Of a DNA stretch of 64,000 nucleotides, positions 25,005 through 32,762 are shown piece by piece. The stretch comes from Salinisphaera hydrothermalis C41B8 (lineage in GTDB: Bacteria; Pseudomonadota; Gammaproteobacteria; Nevskiales; Salinisphaeraceae), in assembly GCF_000732535.1 (NCBI RefSeq), contig NZ_APNK01000009.1, positions 62,001 through 126,000 on the forward strand. The letters are read 5' to 3'. The notes beneath the pieces are model-generated. The model did not search any database and was not told the DNA's origin. It saw only the letters and a list, made by a program, of their open reading frames with translations. The position numbers and the translations under genes are program-made. Each line of letters starts with the position of its first letter. Position 1 is the first letter of the stretch.

Positions 25005-25799
25005 ATGAAATGGACGCGAACGACCGTGCGCTGGCTGGCTCGCGTGGGCTATGCCGCGCGCGGGTTGGTCTACCTCGTCTTCGGGGGACTCGCACTACAT
25101 GCCGCCTGGGAGCTGTCCGAGGCCGAGGACGTGCGTGGCAGCCTCAAGGCGATTCACCAGGAACCCGGCGGCGCCCTGGTGCTGCTCGCCCTGGCGGCGG
25201 GACTGGCCGCCTACGGCGCCTGGCGTCTGGTGCAGTCCACCCTGGATGTCGATCATCACGGCTGGGGACCGAAGGCGCTCGCCGTACGCGGCGGGCTGCT
25301 GGTGAGCGCGTTCAGCCACGCCTCGCTGGCCTGGGCCGGCATCAAGATTTCCATGGACTGGTCGAGCGGTTCGAGCCAGCCGGTCCAGCACGCCGTCTCC
25401 GCCACCTTCGACTGGCCGTATGGGCGGGAACTGGTGGCGGTGCTCGGCATTGTCATCATCGGGGCCGGCGTGGCGCATCTGCACAAGGCAGCGGTGGCCG
25501 GCTTTCGCAAGTGGTTCGATGCCTGGCCTGGCGCCATGTGGTGGATCGATCCGGTCAGCCGTATCGGTTTATCGGCGCGCGGTTTGTTGTTCCTCGGCAT
25601 CGGCGGCTTCGTGATCTATTCCGCGATCACCCTCGACCCGAGCGATGCCAAGGGCGTACAGGGGCTGCTGGTTTGGGTACAGCAGCACGGCTATGGCCGG
25701 ATCGTGCTGGCGGTCTGGGCCGTCGGCGTGATGTTGTTCGGCTGCTACAGCCTGATCGAGGCCTTCGTGCGCCGGGTCGGGCTCGGGGCCAAGGTCTGA
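25005..25799 (+). CDS. DUF1206 multi-pass membrane protein
   Basis: A 264-residue membrane protein made of three copies of a two-helix unit. Each copy opens with a related phrase (ARVGYAARGLVYLVFG, LAVRGGLLVSAFSHASLA, SRIGLSARGLLFLGIGG) and ends in a helix with Tyr/Trp-rich borders (AAYGAWRLVQS, GVAHLHKA, LFGCYSLIEA). This triple-repeat pattern is diagnostic of DUF1206, a family without assigned biochemical role. It stands alone between divergent PAP2 and convergent queA genes. Confidence 0.85.
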   Translation: MKWTRTTVRWLARVGYAARGLVYLVFGGLALHAAWELSEAEDVRGSLKAIHQEPGGALVLLALAAGLAAYGAWRLVQSTLDVDHHGWGPKALAVRGGLLVSAFSHASLAWAGIKISMDWSSGSSQPVQHAVSATFDWPYGRELVAVLGIVIIGAGVAHLHKAAVAGFRKWFDAWPGAMWWIDPVSRIGLSARGLLFLGIGGFVIYSAITLDPSDAKGVQGLLVWVQQHGYGRIVLAVWAVGVMLFGCYSLIEAFVRRVGLGAKV

Positions 25800-25809
25800 G
25801 CGGCCTGCT

Positions 25810-26832
25810 TCAGCGGATCAACATGGCATCGCCATAGCTCAGAAATCGATAGCCCGCCTCGACGGCGTGGGCATAGGCTGCCAGAACGTTATCGCGGCCG
25901 GCAAAGGCCGAGATCAGCATCAGCAGGCTCGACTGCGGTTCGTGGAAGTTGGTGAAGATGGCGTCCACCGCGTGGAACGTATCGCCGGGCTTGAGAAACA
26001 GCTGGGTTTCACCCTGATATGGGCCGAGCTGGTCGCCGTTGGCGCGCGCGGCCGTCTCCAGGCTGCGTACGGCGGTGGTGCCGACGGCGATCACGCGGCC
26101 ACCGGCGGCGCGTGCCGCGGCGGCCTGTTCGCATAATAAGGCGTCGACCTGCAGGCGTTCGGCGTGCAGCGTCTGTTGCCGTACATCGCCTTCGCGCAGA
26201 CGCTGATAGGTCCCCGAGCCGACATGCAGCGTGACATAGCCGAAATTCACGCCGCGCGCGGCCAGCGCATCGAGCAGCACCTCGTCGAAATGCAGGCCGG
26301 CGGTGGGCGCGGCCACTGCGCCGTCATGCCGGGCCCAGACCGTCTGGTAGCGCTCGCGGTCGGTGATTTCGTCCGGCCGGCGGATATACGGCGGCAGCGG
26401 CATGTGCCCATGCGCATCGAGCAGATCGTGGACCGAGGCGTCGCCGTCGAGCGCCAGCGTATACAGCTCGCCGTGGCGGGCGGCCACGCTCAGGCGATAA
26501 TCGCCGATCCGGATTTCGGCCTCGGCGCGCGGCGGTTTGTTGGCGCGGATCTTGGCGGTGAGGCGACGACTGTCGAGAATGCGTTCCAGCATCACTTCGA
26601 CCGCGCCGCCCGTCGCCTTGTGCCCATGCATGCGCGCGGCCAGTACGCGCGTATCGTTGAACACCAGCAGATCGTGCGGGTCGAGCAGGGCCGGTAGATC
26701 CACGACGCGGCGATCATCGACGGCGCCGCTTTGCCGATCGAGCGCGAGCAGGCGCGAGGCGCGACGCTCGGCGAGCGGCGCCTGGGCGATCGACGCCTCG
26801 GGCAGAACATAATCGAAATCGCGCTTGTCCAT
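25810..26832 (-). CDS. queA: S-adenosylmethionine:tRNA ribosyltransferase-isomerase
   Basis: A 340-residue enzyme beginning MDKRDFDYVLPEASIAQ, as expected for QueA; an open frame continuing upstream has no matching N-terminus. Conserved blocks include LVFNDTRVLAARMHG, YQTVWARHDGAVAAPTAGLHFDE, TLHVGSGTYQRLREGDV and LLMLISAFAGRDNVLAAYAHAV. It transfers and isomerises the ribosyl part of SAM onto preQ1-tRNA in queuosine biosynthesis. The usual partner tgt is not in this window. It is divergent from the GST-like gene with an 82-base gap. Confidence 0.95.
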   Translation of the reverse strand: MDKRDFDYVLPEASIAQAPLAERRASRLLALDRQSGAVDDRRVVDLPALLDPHDLLVFNDTRVLAARMHGHKATGGAVEVMLERILDSRRLTAKIRANKPPRAEAEIRIGDYRLSVAARHGELYTLALDGDASVHDLLDAHGHMPLPPYIRRPDEITDRERYQTVWARHDGAVAAPTAGLHFDEVLLDALAARGVNFGYVTLHVGSGTYQRLREGDVRQQTLHAERLQVDALLCEQAAAARAAGGRVIAVGTTAVRSLETAARANGDQLGPYQGETQLFLKPGDTFHAVDAIFTNFHEPQSSLLMLISAFAGRDNVLAAYAHAVEAGYRFLSYGDAMLIR

Positions 26833-26914
26833 GATCTTCGTCCGGCGATGGCGCCGCGATTGTGGCGTCGCCGCGCCTTGTGGACAAGCCGTAGTGTCCG
26901 CGGCGTCATGCGGT

Positions 26915-27535
26915 ATGATCGAAATCATGCTGTATCTGTACGAGTACGAAGGCTGTCCGTTCTGCGGCCGGGTGCGCGCTGCGTTGATGGAGCGCGTGCT
27001 CGAGGCCGTGGTCTTTCCCTGCCCGCGAGGCGGGCGGCGATTTCGCCCCCAGGCCGAATCCGTAGGCGGGCGCCAGCAGTTCCCCCTGCTGGTCGACGAT
27101 GCCCATGACACGGTGTTGTATGAATCCGGCGACATCATCCGCTACCTCGATGCGCTCGATCGGCCGGACGTTGCCGCGGCCGGCGCGCTGGGCGTGACCG
27201 CCGGGGCTGCGGTGCGCGGGTCATACGGCATGCAGGTGGCCGACGCGCGTGGCCGAACGCCGCCGGAATGGCTGCTCGAACTGTTCAGTGACGAGCGCAG
27301 CTCGCATGCCGGGGCCGTGCGCGGCCTGTTGGCAGCGCTGGAGTTGCCTTATGTGCTGCGCAGCCCGTACGCGCTGGCCGATGCGCCGGCGCCGGCCGAG
27401 TGGATACGGCGAAGCGCGCCGGCCGATGTCGATGCCGGGCGTCCGCCGGTCCCTACCTTGATCGATCCGAACACCGAACAGGCGCTGTTCGCGGCCGCCG
27501 AAATCGCCGATCATCTGAAAACGCATTACGCCTGA
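26915..27535 (+). CDS. Tandem glutaredoxin/GST N-terminal domain protein
   Basis: A 206-residue protein made of two thioredoxin-fold GST_N-like halves rather than one such domain plus a helical GST C-domain. The first half has an active CPFC motif (Cys14, Cys17) in LYEYEGCPFCGRVR, the substrate-binding cis-proline in QQFPLLVDD, and ESGDIIRYLDAL. The second half starts LLELFSDERSSHAGAVRGLL, keeps the VPTLIDPNTEQALFAAAEIADHL pattern but has no cysteines. ATG at 26915 is taken as start; 26927 is also possible. A glutathione-dependent redox or membrane-associated isomerase role is likely but unproven. Confidence 0.8.
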   Translation: MIEIMLYLYEYEGCPFCGRVRAALMERVLEAVVFPCPRGGRRFRPQAESVGGRQQFPLLVDDAHDTVLYESGDIIRYLDALDRPDVAAAGALGVTAGAAVRGSYGMQVADARGRTPPEWLLELFSDERSSHAGAVRGLLAALELPYVLRSPYALADAPAPAEWIRRSAPADVDAGRPPVPTLIDPNTEQALFAAAEIADHLKTHYA

Positions 27536-27573
27536 GCGCGCCGTCGCATCCGTCGGCGCCGGAGATTGTTCTC

Positions 27574-27978
27574 ATGTGGAATCGTCGAGCGCTGATTGTC
27601 GCGGCCGTGCTGGGCCTGGCCGGCTGCGCAAGCCAGAAACCCGTGCTCTATAGCCGCGGTGGTGGTATGCCGCCGGGCGGGCATCAGGCCGTTTCGGATT
27701 GTACCCAGCAGGCCAAGGCGGCGGGACTGGATTATTCCAAGGGCCGCATCGGTCGCAACGCCGTCGAAAACGGCGCCGTGGGCGGTGCCGGCGGCGCGGT
27801 GGCCGGCGCGATCTACGGCAATGCGGCAACCGGAGCCGCGGCCGGGGCGGCCGGCGGCGTGGCGGCCGGTCTGGTCCGCGATATGTTCCATCACGACAAT
27901 GGCCCGGCGCCGGCCTATCGGGCCTATGTGAATCGCTGTCTGCGCGATCGCGGTTACCAGCCGATCGGCTGGAATTAA
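27574..27978 (+). CDS. Glycine-zipper outer-membrane lipoprotein
   Basis: A 134-residue lipoprotein with lipobox LAGC (Cys18). The centre is a glycine-zipper: GAVGGAGGAVAGAIYGNAATGAA and further Gly/Ala repeats, which form membrane-inserting helices in proteins such as Rcp/OmsA types. The end, YVNRCLRDRGYQPIGWN, is the recurring C-terminal motif of this family, with a Cys that may pair with Cys43 in SDCTQQA. Role unknown, probably envelope-structural. Confidence 0.75.
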   Translation: MWNRRALIVAAVLGLAGCASQKPVLYSRGGGMPPGGHQAVSDCTQQAKAAGLDYSKGRIGRNAVENGAVGGAGGAVAGAIYGNAATGAAAGAAGGVAAGLVRDMFHHDNGPAPAYRAYVNRCLRDRGYQPIGWN

Positions 27979-28038
27979 CGCCCCGATCGCGCCCCGGCAG
28001 CGCTAAACTGATATGACCAATCCAGCCGGACAGACATC

Positions 28039-28470
28039 ATGAGCTTCTGGAGCGAGTTCAAGAGCTTCGCGGTGCGAGGCAATGTGATCGATCTAGCGGT
28101 CGGTGTGGTCGTCGGCGGTGCGTTCGGCAAGATCGTGACCTCGTTGGTCAACGATATCGTCACGCCGCCTTTGGGCATTCTGATCGGCGGCGTGGATTTC
28201 GCCAATCTCAAATTCACCCTGCGCCATGCGGTCGGCACCCAGCCGGCGGTGACGATCAACTACGGCAGCTTTATCCAGACGATGATCAATTTCGTAATCA
28301 TCGCCTTTGCGATCTTCGTCGTGATCCGGATGCTCAACAAGCTCAAGCGCAAGGAAGCCGAGGCGCCCAGCCTGCCGCCGGCACCTTCGCGCGAGGAAGT
28401 GCTGCTGACCGAGATTCGGGACGCGCTGCGCGAGCGCAACGCGTCCGACAGCCCGGGTAGCGAACGCTAG
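28039..28470 (+). CDS. mscL: Large-conductance mechanosensitive channel
   Basis: A 143-residue MscL with the canonical start [41 protein letters not shown]1 pore helix, periplasmic loop and TM2 ([18 protein letters not shown]) and a charged cytoplasmic helix. It opens under strong membrane tension to release solutes during hypo-osmotic shock, consistent with a salt-exposed lifestyle. Convergent with the next gene. Confidence 0.96.
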   Translation: MSFWSEFKSFAVRGNVIDLAVGVVVGGAFGKIVTSLVNDIVTPPLGILIGGVDFANLKFTLRHAVGTQPAVTINYGSFIQTMINFVIIAFAIFVVIRMLNKLKRKEAEAPSLPPAPSREEVLLTEIRDALRERNASDSPGSER

Positions 28471-28492
28471 CCGGGCCTCGTGGCCGGGTTTT
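28471..28492. terminator. Terminator-like hairpin after mscL
   Basis: CCGGGCC TCGT GGCCGGG folds into a short hairpin with a single G-G mismatch, followed directly by TTTT. It begins at the mscL stop and overlaps the tail of the convergent SRPBCC gene region. Confidence 0.45.
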
Positions 28493-28940
28493 AGCCGCCC
28501 AGCCGCCGCGCCCAGATCTCGAGCGCGCCGCGATAGGCCAGACGCATCTGGGCCGCGAACACCGACGCCGTGAGTTCGGCGCCGAACGGCGTGGTGCCGC
28601 GCAGGCGCGAAGTCCAGTGGACCCGGGTGCGATTGCCGTCGCTACCCAGCGGCTGGAGCATGATGCGCGCGCCGATGTGATCGATCGGCAACGGGCATTC
28701 GATGATGCGATAGCCGAGCGACTCGCCGGGTTTGTATTCGGTGATGCGTTCGACCAGACGGATCGCCGGCAGCTGGATCACTCGCTCCGCGCCGACGCCG
28801 CCGCGCTCGGTTTCACCGGGTGTACGTAGCGAGACCGAGCGTATGCCCGGCAAGCTGGCATAGCCGGCATGATCGGCAATGACATCGAAAATCGTGGCCG
28901 CATCGGCTTCGAAATCACGGCTGACGTGTAGCGTTTGCAT
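28491..28940 (-). CDS. SRPBCC/polyketide-cyclase-like small protein
   Basis: A 149-residue protein of the START/SRPBCC fold, beginning MQTLHVSRDFEADAATIFDVIADHAGYASLPGI, which matches the ligand-cavity N-terminus of this superfamily (RatA/CoQ10-binding-like). A central VERITEYKPGESLGYRI and RVHWTSRLRG complete the pattern. Such proteins bind lipids, ubiquinone or aromatic ligands; no specific function can be assigned. Start at 28940 leaves an upstream arginine/alanine-rich frame unused. Confidence 0.75.
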   Translation of the reverse strand: MQTLHVSRDFEADAATIFDVIADHAGYASLPGIRSVSLRTPGETERGGVGAERVIQLPAIRLVERITEYKPGESLGYRIIECPLPIDHIGARIMLQPLGSDGNRTRVHWTSRLRGTTPFGAELTASVFAAQMRLAYRGALEIWARRLGG

Positions 28941-29102
28941 GACTCGATTCGCGTGAAAAGAGGCGCATCCTAGCGCGTTTTCGCCCGCTCTGTCGTCAGG
29001 CGTTGCCGCAGCGCGGGCAAGCGCGAGCCCGATGGGCGAGGTGAGCGGCGAACGAGCGGGCCCGAACGCGGTGCTCGTACGACGCATTCACAAGGCCTAA
29101 AC

Positions 29103-29108
29103 TATAAT
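29103..29108 (+). promoter_or_regulatory. Candidate -10 box for the lipoprotein gene
   Basis: Perfect TATAAT 26 bases before the lipoprotein start at 29135. The -35 region (around 29080, ACGACG) is a weak match at 17-18 bases spacing. Such AT-rich boxes are rare in this GC-rich window. Confidence 0.4.
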
Positions 29109-29134
29109 TCGAACCCATCTCGCGGGGAATGACG

Positions 29135-29530
29135 ATGAACACAGGCTCCACGATAGGGCGCGCCCTGGTGGCCGCTACCGGCTTGTTGATGTTGGCGGCC
29201 TGTATGGATCATCCGCCACCGCCGCGCCATCCCGGCCCGTACAAGAACCCGGTCGACGCTTTCGATGCGACGGACGCGCCTTATGATCCCAGCGGGCCGC
29301 AGGGTGCGAGCGGGCCGCTATCCGGCGACCTCGCGCATTTGCGTGATGCACGCGAGGCTTATGAGCACAGTCAGGCGGTTCAAGCCGCGCAGCGGCGCGA
29401 TCAGCAGGAAAAATGCCGTCAGCAGCCCAACGCCAAGCTGGTGCACATCAACGACGGCACGGGCGATCCGGATGCCGTGTATTGCCAGACGCCGCCGGAC
29501 GAGCCTTCAAGCGACAGCGACGGGCAGTAG
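29135..29530 (+). CDS. Small proline-rich lipoprotein, unknown function
   Basis: A 131-residue lipoprotein with lipobox LAAC (Cys23) followed by DHPPPPRHPGPY. The ATG at 29135 has GGGG at suitable distance; an ATG at 29129 is two codons upstream. The middle has a short helical, Gln/Ala-rich segment (AREAYEHSQAVQAAQRRDQQEK), and the end carries two cysteines. No family was recognised. Confidence 0.65.
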   Translation: MNTGSTIGRALVAATGLLMLAACMDHPPPPRHPGPYKNPVDAFDATDAPYDPSGPQGASGPLSGDLAHLRDAREAYEHSQAVQAAQRRDQQEKCRQQPNAKLVHINDGTGDPDAVYCQTPPDEPSSDSDGQ

Positions 29531-29581
29531 GTCGACCGTCCGGGGCTTGCATGAGCCTGCAGGCGTCGCCAGCGTCGACGG

Positions 29582-31093
29582 ATGAGCACGAATCAGAAAA
29601 CACGCGACCTCTGGGCACTCGATTGGCGTAACCGCGGCGCGGCCATGGGCGAGCCCTGGTATACGCAACAACAGCCGACGGCCATCGACGCACCGTATCC
29701 GGTGGCGTTCAACGACGATGTGGCCGCGCTACTGGATATCGACGCCGATCGGGCGCGCCGCGAGGGCTATGCCGAGGTGCTGTCCGGCAACCGCGTCCCG
29801 GAGGGCGCGGCGCCGGTGTCGCATCGCTACGGCGGGCATCAGTTCGGCATCTGGGCGGGCCAGCTGGGCGACGGCCGGGCGATCACGCTGGGGGATGTCG
29901 TCAACGCCCGTGGGCAGGTTTACGACATCCAGCTCAAGGGCGCGGGCAAGACCCCTTATTCACGGTTTGCCGACGGCCGGGCCGTGCTGCGCTCGACGGT
30001 GCGCGAGTATCTGGGCAGCGAAGCGCTGGCGGCCCTCGGTATTCCGACCACACGCGCGCTGGCCATCGTCGGCAGCCAGGCACCGGTTTATCGTGAAACA
30101 GTCGAGACCTCGGCCATACTGACTCGGGTCGCGCCGTCGCTAGTGCGTTTCGGCAGCTTCGAAATGCTGTTCTACAACCGGCAGTTCGACGAGCTCGCAC
30201 CGTTGGCCGATCACGTTATCGCCACACATCATCCGCGAATCGCCGCGATCGAAAATACCCATGAGCGCTATCGTGCCTGGGTCGAACACGTGATCGCCGT
30301 AACCGCCGAACTGGTGGCCGACTGGCAGGCCGTGGGCTTCTGTCATGGCGTGCTGAATACCGACAACATGTCGGTGCTGGGGCTGACGCTGGACTATGGC
30401 CCGTTCGGTTTCATGGACAGCTTTGACCCGCAGTGGATCTGCAACCATACCGACGAAGGCGGCCGCTATACCTATCAGCAGCAGCCGGCCGTCGGGCTGT
30501 GGAACCTCGGCCGTTTCGTGCAGGCCATCCTGCCGTTGCTGGCGGACGAGCCGGATGCGGCGGTGGAGATCGGCCAGGCGTTGCTCGAGCGTTATCGCGG
30601 CCAGTTCGACGAGGCATATCAGGCCCGCATGCGCGCCAAGCTCGGCCTGCTCGAGACGGTCGAGGGCGATGCTGAACTGAGCGAGCGCCTGCTCAAGCGC
30701 ATGGCGGCCGACGGCGCCGATTTCACGCGCACCTTCCGGGCGCTTGGCCATGTCTCGGCCGACCCGCAGGCGACCGGCGCGCCTTTCGTGGATGAGTTTG
30801 TCGATCGCGACGGCGCGCACGAGTGGCTGGCCGACTGGCGTGCCCGGCTCGGCAACACGAGCGAGGACGACGCCGCGCGCGCCGAGCGCATGCGACTGAC
30901 CAATCCGAAGTATGTGCTGCGGAATTATCTGGCGCAGCACGCCATCGAGCGCGCCCAGGACGGGGACTACAGCGAAATCGAACGCCTGCACGCGATTTTG
31001 CGCCACCCCTTCGACGAGCAGCCGGAACATGCAGACTATGCGCGCCTGCCGCCGGACTGGGCGCGGGGGCTGGTGTTGAGCTGTTCGTCATAA
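29582..31093 (+). CDS. selO: Protein adenylyltransferase SelO (YdiU, UPF0061)
   Basis: A 503-residue pseudokinase that transfers AMP from ATP to protein Ser/Thr/Tyr. Family blocks are SHRYGGHQFGIWAGQLGDGRA, QLKGAGKTPYSRFADGRAVLRSTVREYL, HGVLNTDNMSVLGLTLDYGPFGF (metal and catalytic residues) and the ending LVLSCSS. In eukaryotes the equivalent of Cys501 is selenocysteine; here it is TGT cysteine. In E. coli the enzyme modifies metabolic proteins in oxidative stress. Gene stands alone, followed by a convergent hydrolase. Confidence 0.94.
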   Translation: MSTNQKTRDLWALDWRNRGAAMGEPWYTQQQPTAIDAPYPVAFNDDVAALLDIDADRARREGYAEVLSGNRVPEGAAPVSHRYGGHQFGIWAGQLGDGRAITLGDVVNARGQVYDIQLKGAGKTPYSRFADGRAVLRSTVREYLGSEALAALGIPTTRALAIVGSQAPVYRETVETSAILTRVAPSLVRFGSFEMLFYNRQFDELAPLADHVIATHHPRIAAIENTHERYRAWVEHVIAVTAELVADWQAVGFCHGVLNTDNMSVLGLTLDYGPFGFMDSFDPQWICNHTDEGGRYTYQQQPAVGLWNLGRFVQAILPLLADEPDAAVEIGQALLERYRGQFDEAYQARMRAKLGLLETVEGDAELSERLLKRMAADGADFTRTFRALGHVSADPQATGAPFVDEFVDRDGAHEWLADWRARLGNTSEDDAARAERMRLTNPKYVLRNYLAQHAIERAQDGDYSEIERLHAILRHPFDEQPEHADYARLPPDWARGLVLSCSS

Positions 31094-31117
31094 AAGTACC
31101 GCAGCGCCGTCGCTGGG

Positions 31118-32242
31118 TCAGAGCTGCGCTGGCGCGAGGTCCTCGAACGGGTGTGGCCCGGTCCAGGCGGGCTCGAAATGGGCATCGACATATTCGGTGG
31201 GCACATCGGCTACCCGGGTATAGCGCCAGCGCGGCTGGCGATCCTTGTCGATCAGCAGGGCGCGTACGCCTTCCGGAAGATCGGGCCGCGCGCAGCATTG
31301 CAGCGCCATGGCCAACTCCGTGCGAGCCACCTCGGCGAGCGAGAGCAATGCGCCCCCTTCGAGTTGACGATGGATGAGATGCGCCGTGACCGGGCAGCCC
31401 GCGGCGATGTTCGCGCCGGCTTCGGCCAGCCAGGGGTCGTCGGCGTCCGCCAAGGCCGACAGGCCGGCGACGATCGTTTCGAGATCGGCGCCGGCGGTCG
31501 CGGCGCGTAGGGCATCCAGATGCCCCGCGATCGGTGCCTCGCCTGCAGTGGCGGCCGGCCGGTTCGCCTCGGCCCAGCGCAGTGCGTCGGTCACGGCCGC
31601 CGCGGGGTCCGACCAGTCCGGAACCGCCGCCAGCGCCTCGATCACATCCGGTTTGGCATCGTGCCCGATCGCATGATCGGCCAGCCCCGTGAACAACGCA
31701 TCGGCGGCGCCGAGCGTCGTGCCGGTGAAAGCGATGAAACGAGCCAGATAACGCGGCATACGATTGAAGAACCAGGTAGCCGCACAGTCTGGAAACAACC
31801 CGATCTTGATTTCGGGCATGGCCAGACGGCTGCTGCCGGTGACCACGCGATGCGAGGCGCCGGAAAACACGCCCATGCCACCGCCCATCACGATACCGTG
31901 GCCCCAGGCGATGCACGGTGTGTTCAGACGACGCAGGTCGTGGCAGAGGCGGTACTCGTGGGTAAAGAAACGATAGGGATAGTCGGCCTCGATTGCCCCG
32001 GTCGTGGCTCGATACAGATTGACGATATCGCCGCCGGCACAAAAAGCCTTGTCCGAGTCGGCGTCGATCAGAATGGCGACGATATCCTCGCGCGACTCCC
32101 AGCGATCGATCGCGGACTGAATGGCCTCGACCATCTCCAGCCGCAGAGCATTCAGGGCAGCCGGGTTGTCCAAAGTCAGGCGGCCAAGCCGGGCATTGTC
32201 GTTCAGTTTGATTTCAGTTTCGTGTACCCGGCTATCACTCAT
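31118..32242 (-). CDS. 3-hydroxyisobutyryl-CoA hydrolase-like (enoyl-CoA hydratase superfamily)
   Basis: A 374-residue crotonase-fold enzyme, longer than ordinary enoyl-CoA hydratases and matching HIBCH. Evidence: AFCAGGDIVNLY (oxyanion hole), AWGHGIVMGGGMGVFSGASHRVVTGSSRLAMPEIKIGLFPD (second oxyanion glycine and HIBCH Glu/Asp), and the extended C-terminal helical part ending with RWRYTRVADVPTEYVDAHF. It hydrolyses 3-hydroxyisobutyryl-CoA or 3-hydroxypropionyl-CoA in valine and propionate-related breakdown. This fits the nearby propionyl-CoA genes but is transcribed separately. Confidence 0.87.
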   Translation of the reverse strand: MSDSRVHETEIKLNDNARLGRLTLDNPAALNALRLEMVEAIQSAIDRWESREDIVAILIDADSDKAFCAGGDIVNLYRATTGAIEADYPYRFFTHEYRLCHDLRRLNTPCIAWGHGIVMGGGMGVFSGASHRVVTGSSRLAMPEIKIGLFPDCAATWFFNRMPRYLARFIAFTGTTLGAADALFTGLADHAIGHDAKPDVIEALAAVPDWSDPAAAVTDALRWAEANRPAATAGEAPIAGHLDALRAATAGADLETIVAGLSALADADDPWLAEAGANIAAGCPVTAHLIHRQLEGGALLSLAEVARTELAMALQCCARPDLPEGVRALLIDKDRQPRWRYTRVADVPTEYVDAHFEPAWTGPHPFEDLAPAQL

Positions 32243-32290
32243 GCCTGGTCTCCTCGATTCAGAACCCGTGGGGCGCGAGGCCTGATCGTA

Positions 32291-32319
32291 TCAACATCGA
32301 ACCGAAGTTATGCTAGATT
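32291..32319 (+). promoter_or_regulatory. Candidate sigma-70 promoter of the Lpp-like gene
   Basis: TCAACA (32291-32296) and TAGATT (32314-32319) separated by 17 bases, 59 bases upstream of the start codon, in an AT-richer stretch. A strong ribosome site CAGGAG precedes the ATG. Fits a highly expressed small lipoprotein. Confidence 0.4.
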
Positions 32320-32377
32320 TAGTCAGCACGGTCGGGGGTTTCCGGTCGGAGCAAAGCAATAATCAGGAGTTGCTATT

Positions 32378-32632
32378 ATGATCAAGACGGTTTTGAAGAC
32401 TGCCTTCGCTGCCGGCATCGTCGCCGCCGCTGCTGGTTGTGCCAGCCAGAACGGCCCGATGCAGTCGCAGATCGACCAGGCCACCCGTAAGGCCGAATCG
32501 GCCCAGTCGACCGCCAACGAGGCTCAGCAGACCGCCAACCAGGCGCTGCAGACCGCCAACGAAGCGAAGTCGATGGCTCAGGCCAACTCGCAGCGTATGG
32601 AGCGTATGTTCCAGACTTCTCAGCAGAAGTAA
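32378..32632 (+). CDS. Lpp/OprI-like major outer-membrane lipoprotein
   Basis: An 84-residue lipoprotein with lipobox AAGC (Cys21). The 64-residue mature part is a heptad-repeat helix rich in Ala, Gln, Asn and Ser (IDQATRKAESAQSTANEAQQ), as in Braun lipoprotein and OprI, which trimerise. The last residue is Lys84, the position by which Lpp is covalently joined to peptidoglycan. A strong terminator follows. The convergent next gene encodes an L,D-transpeptidase of the type that makes that link. Confidence 0.88.
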   Translation: MIKTVLKTAFAAGIVAAAAGCASQNGPMQSQIDQATRKAESAQSTANEAQQTANQALQTANEAKSMAQANSQRMERMFQTSQQK

Positions 32633-32663
32633 GCGCTTAAGCGGGCGGGCTTGTCCCGCTTGT

Positions 32664-32695
32664 AAAAAAGCCCTGCCGTTTGGCAGGGCTTTTTT
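32664..32695 (+). terminator. Strong intrinsic terminator after the Lpp-like gene
   Basis: GCCCTGCC GTTT GGCAGGGC forms an 8-bp GC stem flanked by AAAAAA and TTTTTT, which extend the stem and serve as T tract in both directions. Textbook bidirectional Rho-independent terminator, shared with the convergent L,D-transpeptidase gene. Confidence 0.92.
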
Positions 32696-32762
32696 GTGTC
32701 CGCCCGGCGAGGTCCTCGACCCGGTCTAAGCCGAGCCGGAACGGTGGGGCCGGCGGATCGAA

